A stretch of 45,377 nt of DNA, taken from JBBQLG01 sp964251665 (GTDB lineage Bacteria; Bacteroidota; Bacteroidia; Cytophagales; Spirosomataceae). Under the pieces are notes generated by a model. The model saw nothing but the letters and a program-made list of their open reading frames with translations. It was not told the DNA's origin and did no database searches. Below, in pieces: positions 31,498-38,715 of the stretch. The translations under genes and the position numbers were made by a program. Position 1 is the first letter of the stretch, and the number at the start of each line of letters is the position of its first letter. The stretch lies in the NCBI GenBank assembly GCA_964251665.1, contig CAXUKO010000031.1, positions 1-45,377 on the forward strand, given 5' to 3'.

Positions 31498-33471
31498 AGC
31501 ATACCTACTACTGACGTCGATGCCCTGTTAGCCAAACTTAATAACAACCCCGACCTGTCTGATCTTGAAAAAGCGTACCTACGCGAACAACTGACCGCTA
31601 AAAAGAAGTATGGACTAATTTGGGAAGAAAAACCCGAAGCCGTTGAGCAACAACTGCTAACAGGCTTACCCGTATTAACCGAGCTACCTGAACGGCGGGT
31701 GATGAATCCTGCAACGAACGAGGCTAAGCCGGACGAGAGTTCGAATCTCTCCGTCTCTACGCACACTGTTAAGAGAGTTGACAGCACAACTCCTGCTACC
31801 CCAGGTGGACAGACTACCCTTGTCTTTAATTCGGCCAAACCGGCTTCGTTAGGGGATTATTATCAATCCCCTAACGAAGCCGGTTTGGCCGAAAGTATAA
31901 TTGACCTCACCCCCAGCCCCTCTCCTAAAACAGGAGAAGGGGGAAATACAATTACCCATCACACCCTCATCGAGGGCGACAACCTCCACGCCCTCACGAT
32001 CCTCAACTACACCCATGCCGGGCAGGTCGACGTGATCTATATCGATCCACCGTATAACACTGGGAACAAGGACTTTAAGTATAACGATACGTTTAAGGAC
32101 GAGTACATTGATAAGGAAAACCCATTCCGGCACTCCACCTGGCTATCCTTCATGAACCGGCGTTTACGCCTGGCCAAAACCCTGCTTAAAGACACCGGCG
32201 TCATTTTCATCTCCATCGACGACAACGAACAGGCCCAGCTAAAACTGCTATGTGATGAGGTGTTTGGAGAAGAGAACTGCATATCAAACATGACTTGGAA
32301 AAAGTCATATGGCGGTGGAGCCAAAGCCAAACACATTGTTGGACTGACTGAGTATGTATTATGCTACGCTAATAATATTGCGAATATTCCACAACTCGAT
32401 TTACCACCTGACCCTGAATCCAAAAAATATTACACTGGCGTTGACGAAAAATTTGACACAAGAGGCCCATTTAGAACACAACCACTCGCAACCAATAGCA
32501 TGGATGCAAGGCCAAATTTGCGTTATCCTATTTTGTACCAAGGGGAAGAGGTTTGGCCGGAAAAACAGTGGCAATGGAGCAAGGGAAGAGTCGAAGAAGC
32601 ATTGGCTAATAAGGAACTGCTAATTTCGAAGATTAAGGGTAAGTGGTCAGTTAGATATAAGCAATATTTGATTAGTGATGATGGGAGTGAACGACCTGCC
32701 AAACTATTTTCTCTTATAGAAGGAATGTTTACTCAGGATGGTACGAACGCTATTAAAGAGATGTTCGATGATGGGAAGGCGTTCTCTTTTCCTAAGCCTC
32801 CAGCTTTAATAAAACTTTTGCTTTCAATTACTTGGCGTAATAAAAATGCCCTCGTTCTCGATTTCTTCGCCGGTTCCGGTACGACCTTACACGCGGTGAT
32901 GGCGTTGAACGCGGAGGACGGCGGCAATCGTCGGTGCATACTGGTTACCAACAACGAAAACAACATTGCCGAAGAAGTCTGTTACGAGCGTAACCGGCGC
33001 GTTATCGAAGGCTACACCAACAGCAAGGGCATGGCCGTTCCGGGGCTGGCGGGCAACGCCCTGCACTACTACCGCACCGGATTGGTGCCCCTAAACGACC
33101 CGGCCGAACTGGTACGCCGGTCTGTGGTGCAGCAGGCTACCGCCCTGCTCTGTCTGAAAGAGGCCTGTTACCAGTCCATTACGCCCGAAGGGGAAACTGG
33201 TTTTGCCCTGTTTGGTAATGAGCAGCATTACCTGTGTATCATCTATAATGATCGGTTCATTAGTCGCGCCGTAGATCACATTGCTACGCTGGAGCCGTTG
33301 CCGGGCGGTCCGGCCCATCGTTATGTACATACCTACGTGTATTCGACGGGCACCCAAACCTACGATGCTGAGTTTCTGCCGGTTCGCGACCGCGTAACGC
33401 TCTGCGCCCTTCCCGAAGCCATTTTGCGCGCCTATCAGGAAACGGTTCTTCAACTCAAAACGGCCCACTGA
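31498..33471 (+). CDS. mod: Type III restriction-modification methyltransferase (Mod)
   Basis: From ATG 31498 (MSIPTTDVDALLAKL) the protein is 657 aa. Motif IV DPPYNTG (residues 183-189) precedes motif I DFFAGSGTT (from 455), the beta-class order of type III N6-adenine methyltransferases. HTLIEGDNLHALTIL, just before, is the usual Mod entry. The target-recognition region between the motifs (about 32280-32830) is strongly AT-rich. Residues about 112-149 come from a 29-bp hairpin plus a dispersed GC-rich repeat and look inserted; they lie before the catalytic core, so function may be kept. Mod recognises and methylates the target and, with Res, forms the restriction complex. Stop and res start are 4 bp apart. 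Confidence 0.93.
   Translation, partial: SIPTTDVDALLAKLNNNPDLSDLEKAYLREQLTAKKKYGLIWEEKPEAVEQQLLTGLPVLTELPERRVMNPATNEAKPDESSNLSVSTHTVKRVDSTTPATPGGQTTLVFNSAKPASLGDYYQSPNEAGLAESIIDLTPSPSPKTGEGGNTITHHTLIEGDNLHALTILNYTHAGQVDVIYIDPPYNTGNKDFKYNDTFKDEYIDKENPFRHSTWLSFMNRRLRLAKTLLKDTGVIFISIDDNEQAQLKLLCDEVFGEENCISNMTWKKSYGGGAKAKHIVGLTEYVLCYANNIANIPQLDLPPDPESKKYYTGVDEKFDTRGPFRTQPLATNSMDARPNLRYPILYQGEEVWPEKQWQWSKGRVEEALANKELLISKIKGKWSVRYKQYLISDDGSERPAKLFSLIEGMFTQDGTNAIKEMFDDGKAFSFPKPPALIKLLLSITWRNKNALVLDFFAGSGTTLHAVMALNAEDGGNRRCILVTNNENNIAEEVCYERNRRVIEGYTNSKGMAVPGLAGNALHYYRTGLVPLNDPAELVRRSVVQQATALLCLKEACYQSITPEGETGFALFGNEQHYLCIIYNDRFISRAVDHIATLEPLPGGPAHRYVHTYVYSTGTQTYDAEFLPVRDRVTLCALPEAILRAYQETVLQLKTAH
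31830..31893. repeat. 29-bp perfect hairpin inside mod
   Basis: The arms 31830-31858 and 31865-31893 are perfect reverse complements around a 6-base loop (ATTATC). The arm begins TTCGGCCAAACCGGC. It is translated in frame as a low-complexity segment (FNSAKPASLGDYYQ). Confidence 0.95.
31905..31943. repeat. Dispersed GC-rich repeat translated within mod
   Basis: CCTCACCCCCAGCCCC followed by TCTCCTAAAACAGGAGA and GGGGG is the family seen at 23660 and 25126. Here it is read in frame as LTPSPSPKTGEGG, directly after the hairpin. Confidence 0.88.
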
Positions 33472-33475
33472 CACC

Positions 33476-35194
33476 ATGTTTATTGACCTGAAATACCAGC
33501 GGGAAGCCATCGACGACCTGTTGAAGAACACGTATAATGTGTTACGGAATTATGGCCTGAACGACCGCACCAAAATTCAGTTGAAAGCCCCTACCGGCGC
33601 GGGTAAAACCGTCATTATGGAGCAATACCTGAAGCGGCTGGCCGAAGACCTGCCTCAGGAAGACGATTTGCCCCACCGTCGGTTTGCCTTTATCTGGATT
33701 GCGCCCAACCAACTCCATGAGCAAAGTTACCGGCGGCTCAATCGCTTCTTCAGTGATAACCGGGCGTTGACCTGTAAACTGGTCGATGGCTTCACCGAGC
33801 GGCAGCTACTCCCCAACGAAATTTTGTTTGTCAACTGGCAAAGTATCAGCGGGTCTAACCGCGTTTTGCTGACGCCCAACGAATCGGGTAAGTACCTGGG
33901 CAACGTGCTCGAAAACACCCGCCGGGCCGGGGTCGAGCTTATCGTTATTCTGGACGAAGCACACCTGTTTGCCAGTAATGGCGAAAAAGCCAACGAAACG
34001 CTGAAACTCATCCGGGCCACCGTTGAGGTAGACGTATCGGCCACCCCCTTGTTCGATTCAGCCGAGTTTAAGGTTACCGTGCCTCGGCAGGCCGTAGTGA
34101 AAGCCGAGATGATCAAGAAAACGGCTAAGCTGAACGATAACCTCGACCCCGATAAACAAGACGCCAAGCTGGTTATCTACCTGTTGAATCAGGCCCTGGA
34201 AAAGCGGGAGCATCTGGCCCGGCTTTATGCACAGGAGGGCAGCGCCGTGAGGCCATTGCTACTGATTCAATTACCATCGGATAGTGAAGTGGAGTCGGCT
34301 TTAGACAAGAAGGTGAAAGATGTGGTGCTGCATCAACTCGAACACGACAAAGGCATTACCTATCAAAACGGGCGGCTGGCCATCTGGCTTAGCAAAGAAA
34401 AACGAAACCTCCGGCCCGGCGACCCTAAATCGGTAGTAACCAAGCCAATTGAAGCGCTGGATAGCGAGGTAGATGTGTTGATTTTCAAGCAGGGAATTTC
34501 GCTCGGCTGGGATTGTCCACGTGCGGCCGTGTTGCTCATTTATCGCGATATCAAGCAGTTTAGTTTCACGGTTCAAACCATCGGGCGCATTATGCGAATG
34601 CCCGAACACAAGCATTACGTACAACCCGAATTAAATTACGGGTACATTTTTACGAACCTGAACCGGGGCATGCTCAAGATCGTGAAAGACGAGATGGAGT
34701 ATGAGGGGCATAATCAGGCTATCAGGCGGCCCGACTACGTACCTATCCAGTTGCAGTCGACTGTGCTCGAAGCCGTGCCCGTAAGAACGGATGCGCTGCG
34801 CACGAGCTTTTACGATGATTTTGAACGTATACTACAAGACCAGTATGCGCTCTTGACGGGTTTGCAGGCGGGTGGCATGTCGGCGGCTGATCTGAACAAA
34901 ACGACGTTGCAGAAACGGCTTTTTGATTTCACCCGTCAGGCTATCGAGCTATCGGTTATGGTCAATGCCGAGGTGGTTGACGACGAAGGTCTGACCGTAA
35001 CGGGGCAAACCCGGCGGTTTTTGAGCTATGAAGACGAGGTAAGCGAAGAGCTGGATAAGTTCTGTGAAGACCTCTGCGGAACCCAGTTTTACAAACGCGA
35101 TTCGCGGGGTATTATTCGGAAGGCACTCACCGAGATTTTATGCGAAGAGTATCTGCAGATTTTTCTAAACAAGGCTCCTGCTTTCATTCTTTAA
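33476..35194 (+). CDS. res: Type III restriction helicase subunit (Res), C-terminus cut by a stop codon
   Basis: A 572-aa superfamily 2 helicase. Walker A APTGAGKT (38-45), DEAH box VILDEAHLF (D160), motif III-like VSATPLF, and motif VI-like QTIGRIMRM are all present, matching type III Res. Type III Res normally continues into an endonuclease domain. Here the frame stops at TAA 35192, yet the next gene lies in the same frame and carries exactly that nuclease domain; the eight codons between (NRGTVTDL) read like ordinary protein. Changing the stop to AAA would give one continuous Res of about 775 residues. So this may be a nonsense mutation, a natural split, or readthrough. Role: ATP-dependent translocation for restriction with Mod. 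Confidence 0.9.
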   Translation: MFIDLKYQREAIDDLLKNTYNVLRNYGLNDRTKIQLKAPTGAGKTVIMEQYLKRLAEDLPQEDDLPHRRFAFIWIAPNQLHEQSYRRLNRFFSDNRALTCKLVDGFTERQLLPNEILFVNWQSISGSNRVLLTPNESGKYLGNVLENTRRAGVELIVILDEAHLFASNGEKANETLKLIRATVEVDVSATPLFDSAEFKVTVPRQAVVKAEMIKKTAKLNDNLDPDKQDAKLVIYLLNQALEKREHLARLYAQEGSAVRPLLLIQLPSDSEVESALDKKVKDVVLHQLEHDKGITYQNGRLAIWLSKEKRNLRPGDPKSVVTKPIEALDSEVDVLIFKQGISLGWDCPRAAVLLIYRDIKQFSFTVQTIGRIMRMPEHKHYVQPELNYGYIFTNLNRGMLKIVKDEMEYEGHNQAIRRPDYVPIQLQSTVLEAVPVRTDALRTSFYDDFERILQDQYALLTGLQAGGMSAADLNKTTLQKRLFDFTRQAIELSVMVNAEVVDDEGLTVTGQTRRFLSYEDEVSEELDKFCEDLCGTQFYKRDSRGIIRKALTEILCEEYLQIFLNKAPAFIL

Positions 35195-35215
35195 AACCGG
35201 GGGACCGTAACAGAT

Positions 35216-35812
35216 TTGGTGAACACCTGTTTGCAAGAGTATATCCGGCAGATTCAGGCTAAAAAGGGGCTGAAGCCAACCCCCAAAGCTGTAAGCTGGG
35301 AAGTGCCCGAAAAGCTCAGTTTTAGCGATCTATACGAAGCCTACCCGGCGGTTAGTACGATTATGAAGCCGTTGTTTCTGCAAAAGCGCGACGGTGGCCT
35401 TTTTGCCGCCAGTGGCCCTGAGCAGGATTTTGTTGAACTCCTGGAAAGCAGTAGGGGGCAAGCCTCGGTAACCTGGTGGTATAAGAATGGCGATAAAGGC
35501 AAGGAACACTTCGCCATTGATTATGTGGACAGTAAGGGTAATCCAGCACTATTTTATGTCGATTTTCTAATCCAGTTCAAAAACGGCACACTAGGCTTTT
35601 TCGACACCAAAACGCCCGGTAGTAATGTGGAAAACGTACCCAAACACAACGCGTTGGTTGGTTATCTGGAAACGCTGCTTGTATCGGGCAAACCCGCGAT
35701 TGGTGGCATACTTATGCCCGATAACAATAGCTGGGTGTACTGCCAGAATCGAATCGAAAACGATCATGACCATACTGGATGGACAGTGCTCGACATAACT
35801 CAATACGCCTAA
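35216..35812 (+). CDS. PD-(D/E)xK nuclease part of type III Res
   Basis: A 198-aa frame from TTG 35216 (a GTG follows at once); no ATG exists near the N-terminus, itself a sign that it was once joined to the helicase. FYVDFLIQFKNGTLGFFDTKT gives Asp116 and Asp130-x-Lys132, the metal-binding D...DxK pattern of restriction nucleases. The helical start (VNTCLQEYIRQIQAKKG) continues the reading from the helicase side of the stop. It should cut the DNA once Mod and Res have acted. If translated separately it would need the weak TTG/GTG start, with no good ribosome-binding site in view. Three bases separate it from the next gene. Confidence 0.82.
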   Translation: MVNTCLQEYIRQIQAKKGLKPTPKAVSWEVPEKLSFSDLYEAYPAVSTIMKPLFLQKRDGGLFAASGPEQDFVELLESSRGQASVTWWYKNGDKGKEHFAIDYVDSKGNPALFYVDFLIQFKNGTLGFFDTKTPGSNVENVPKHNALVGYLETLLVSGKPAIGGILMPDNNSWVYCQNRIENDHDHTGWTVLDITQYA

Positions 35813-35815
35813 CCC

Positions 35816-36040
35816 ATGAAAAAAGGACTCGACGCTACGTTTGTGCATTACGGCATCCGCAAAGACGATTTGCCCCTGATCGAAGCCATTTGTCAACAGC
35901 ACGATATTGATTTCGACTGGCTGAAAGAAGACGTACTGAAGCGCTACCACGAAGATCGCATTCAGCACGGCGACGGGTTCGGCGAGAAACTGGTGGAAAA
36001 AATTGTAGAGAAGGCCGTCGGCAAAATCCGCACGACGTAG
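35816..36040 (+). CDS. Small protein of the DNA-modification operon
   Basis: A 74-aa acidic-basic protein (GLDATFVHYGIRKDDLPLIE ... IDFDWLKEDVLKRYHEDRI). It resembles the small proteins annotated as associated with DNA-modification systems, found between Res and DndD-like genes; this identification is from memory of family character, not a search. It is predicted helical and has no enzyme motif. Its last codons (KIRTT) and stop come from the start of the REP hairpin, so the natural C-terminus may have been replaced. It probably acts as a structural partner or adaptor in the complex. Confidence 0.72.
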   Translation: MKKGLDATFVHYGIRKDDLPLIEAICQQHDIDFDWLKEDVLKRYHEDRIQHGDGFGEKLVEKIVEKAVGKIRTT

Positions 36041-36127
36041 AGACGCATCTTTGCGTCTCTTCAGGCGTCAGCAATAGCATGATAACCCATTGCTGACGCC
36101 TGAGGAGACGCAAGGATGCGTCTCTAC
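36037..36127. repeat. REP/BIME-type palindrome next to the RAYT gene
   Basis: GTAGAGACGCA at 36037 is mirrored by TGCGTCTCTAC ending at 36127. Inside are two small hairpins (GAGACGCA with TGCGTCTC) and a 14-bp perfect inner stem (36062-36075, CAGGCGTCAGCAAT, with 36089-36102). The GTAGAGACGC motif is a common dispersed repeat in Bacteroidota. It lies at the 5' side of a RAYT, its likely mobilising enzyme. Confidence 0.9.
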
Positions 36128-36151
36128 ATGTTGTATGTAATACGGAATACC

Positions 36152-36694
36152 ATGAACGAACACAAATTTCAGGGACGGTATCGGATTGAATCGGCGCGGT
36201 TGGCCGATTACGATTATGGATCGAACGGACTGTATTTCGTAACGATCTGTACACAAAACCGGGTTCACTATTTTGGAGAGATCGTTACGGATGACGCGGA
36301 TAACTACCTGTTACAACCTAACCTGATTGGTCAGCGCGTGATTGATGGCTGGCTTTCGATACCCACCTTTGTCCCGTTTGTTCAGTTAGATGCGTTTCAG
36401 TTGATGCCTAATCATCTACACGGCATTATCTGGATTTGCAAACCCGATTATAACGACTGGCAACCCAATCGATTTGGACCACAACAAGACAATCTGGCGG
36501 CCGTTGTCCGGGGGTTCAAGGCAGGCGTAACAGCCTTCTGCCGCCGACAACCGCTCGATTTTGGCTGGCAAGCCCGTTATTACGACCGAGTTGTTCGTAA
36601 TGATGACGAACTGAATCGAATCCGACACTATATCGAAAATAACCCTGCCCAATGGCATCAGGACCGTGATAATGCCGAAGGGATATACATGTAA
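36152..36694 (+). CDS. REP-associated tyrosine transposase (RAYT, Y1/IS200-like)
   Basis: From ATG 36152 (MNEHKFQGRYRIESARL) it is 180 aa; an earlier ATG at 36116 falls inside the REP hairpin. The HUH motif lies in LMPNHLHGIIWI and the catalytic tyrosine in WQARYYDRVVRN; YFVTICTQNR near the start and IRHYIENNPAQW at the end are standard RAYT marks. RAYTs nick single-stranded REP hairpins and are thought to spread them. The gene sits between the 74-aa gene and the DndD-like gene, in the same direction and without breaking the operon's spacing on its 3' side (9 bp). It looks like a later insertion. Confidence 0.93.
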   Translation: MNEHKFQGRYRIESARLADYDYGSNGLYFVTICTQNRVHYFGEIVTDDADNYLLQPNLIGQRVIDGWLSIPTFVPFVQLDAFQLMPNHLHGIIWICKPDYNDWQPNRFGPQQDNLAAVVRGFKAGVTAFCRRQPLDFGWQARYYDRVVRNDDELNRIRHYIENNPAQWHQDRDNAEGIYM

Positions 36695-36703
36695 CCATAT
36701 ACT

Positions 36704-38704
36704 ATGCTCATCAAACGCATCCGCGCGACCAATTTCAAAACGTACCGGAGTCTGGACCTCGATCTGTCGGTAGCCCCCGGCGACCGGCCTATCATTCTGA
36801 TTGGCGGAGCGAATGGGGGTGGTAAAACGACCCTGTTCGAGGCTATTTATGGTGCTCTTTACGGGCTGGCAATCCCCTCGGCTATTCGCTTTCGGGAGTT
36901 GCTGAATGCAGGTGATACCAGCCAGAAAGACCCGAAAATCAGCCTCGAAATTCAGTTTTCGGGACAAGTACTCAACCAGACCCAGCAATATGTACTTACC
37001 CGCACCTATGCGCTGAACACCGAGCAAAAACCGGTAGAGTCGGTAAAGCTGAACATGGACGGCAGCATCTTTCAATACGGCACGGCCACGCCCCCCGCCC
37101 AGCGCGTTGAGCAGCAACGGCAGGTCGATAAAATCATAAAAGCCAATCTACCCCAGGAACTGAGCCGGTACTTTCTCTTCGACGCGATGGAAGCCGGTAA
37201 CCTGCTGAAAGAAGATCAGCTAAACCGGGTAATTCGGGAAAATATTGAAAATGTAATGGGCTTCGACAAGTACCTGCGGCTGGCCCGTGCGTCCGAGTCC
37301 GTTACTCAGGAATGGACCGCCCAGCGGCTGCGTGTAGAGAAAGAAAAGGAGGAGTATCTAAAGCTGGTAAACCAGAAGCGCGACCTCGAAACGGCGCAGG
37401 TACGGTTGCGCGATGCCCATACCGAAGCCTTACATTATGCCGTGCAGAACAAAGACCTGTACGACAGCCTGAAATCGGGCATGAATCAGGAAACAAGCAT
37501 CAAAACCCGCATCGACGAACTAGGCAAGCAGGTGCAGGCTACTTTAGACCGCGAAACAGCGTATCTAAGTCAGGTTGACGCGCTTACAAAAAGCATGGAG
37601 TCGCACCTGGGTCTGCCTCACCTGGCCGATGCCTTGCGAGCGGAGGTGACGTTGATACTCAGTACTCAAAACGATACCAATGGTTCAGGTACCGACCTCT
37701 CGCCCGAACGTATAGAGCAGATCGTACGGCTACTGGTAAACCGGCTGGAACGGTCGAGTCTGCTGACCCAATCAGTCGACGTAGCCAAACTAACGGCCGG
37801 GGTAATGAACGATCTCCCCAAAACGGAACCGGCTCGCCCCTATGATTTTCTGGACCCCGCCGAAATAAAGGCCCTGGAAACGCTGGTGCAGACTCCCTAT
37901 GTGAACCCATTTCTGGGGCTGTCGGCTCAGCAGAATGACATTGAACTGGGTATAGGCCAACTGTCCAAATTGCGCAGTCAGATCGAAGAATTGAAAGCAC
38001 AGGTGGCGGGCAAAGATTACACACTCCTGCGGGACTATGAAGAGAACGAAGCTACCATTCGGCGGCTGGCGGGTGAGGTTGGTCAGGGCGACGAGGCCAT
38101 TAAGCAGGTCGAAAAGAAAATCGTTCAGTTCGATATTCAGATGCAAGATGAACCCGATCCCCGTTTCGAGGTACTGAAACGCCTGAAACCTTTTTTCGAG
38201 GATACCGCCAACCAACTGCTACGGACGAAGAAGCGTGAAATTGAAGAGCGGATGCGAGCTGACCTGAACAAGAACCTGGTTGCTTATAAAGACGTAATCG
38301 AGCGCGTCGAACTCTCGGAAGATCTGCGCGATCTGACGTTCCGGCTTTATCACCAGGCAGGTAACGAAATTTACTTAAGTCAGTTAAATACAGCCTCCAA
38401 ACAGGTAGTGGTACAAGTACTGCTGAAAGCCTTACACGAGTTTGGCGACTATGACCCACCCGTGATGATCGACACGGTTATGGGTGTATTTGGCTCTGAA
38501 ACTCGTGAAGCTATCGTTGAAAATTACTTCCCCGACCTGTCGAGCCAGACTATTTTGCTCAGTTCAGACGAAGAGATTCGGCTGGCCAAAGAGTACATCG
38601 CCCTCGAACCGTTCATCAGTAAAACGTATACCCTGGTGCGTGATCGGTTTTCACAGCAGACTCGGGTAGAAACCGGCTATTTCAGTCACTCCTTACCAGG
38701 CTAA
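36704..38704 (+). CDS. DndD-like SMC/Rad50-type ATPase
   Basis: A 666-aa protein. Walker A is GANGGGKT (35-42) within FKTYRSLDLDL...ILIG, the DndD/RecF-type N-terminus. Two coiled-coil arms follow (about 195-320 and 410-520). The C-terminal ATPase half has PPVMIDTVMGVFGSETREAI and YFPDLSSQTILLSSDEE, matching the DndD ending (IDTxxG, YFP, LS.DEE). In phosphorothioation systems DndD acts with DndC and DndE. No dndA, dndB or dndC occurs here, so sulfur modification is not supported; instead a DndD-like ATPase is linked to type III Mod/Res. It probably loads or gates the restriction machinery on DNA. An 11-bp gap leads to the HerA-like gene. Confidence 0.88.
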   Translation: MLIKRIRATNFKTYRSLDLDLSVAPGDRPIILIGGANGGGKTTLFEAIYGALYGLAIPSAIRFRELLNAGDTSQKDPKISLEIQFSGQVLNQTQQYVLTRTYALNTEQKPVESVKLNMDGSIFQYGTATPPAQRVEQQRQVDKIIKANLPQELSRYFLFDAMEAGNLLKEDQLNRVIRENIENVMGFDKYLRLARASESVTQEWTAQRLRVEKEKEEYLKLVNQKRDLETAQVRLRDAHTEALHYAVQNKDLYDSLKSGMNQETSIKTRIDELGKQVQATLDRETAYLSQVDALTKSMESHLGLPHLADALRAEVTLILSTQNDTNGSGTDLSPERIEQIVRLLVNRLERSSLLTQSVDVAKLTAGVMNDLPKTEPARPYDFLDPAEIKALETLVQTPYVNPFLGLSAQQNDIELGIGQLSKLRSQIEELKAQVAGKDYTLLRDYEENEATIRRLAGEVGQGDEAIKQVEKKIVQFDIQMQDEPDPRFEVLKRLKPFFEDTANQLLRTKKREIEERMRADLNKNLVAYKDVIERVELSEDLRDLTFRLYHQAGNEIYLSQLNTASKQVVVQVLLKALHEFGDYDPPVMIDTVMGVFGSETREAIVENYFPDLSSQTILLSSDEEIRLAKEYIALEPFISKTYTLVRDRFSQQTRVETGYFSHSLPG

Positions 38705-38715
38705 TCCTTGTCAGT

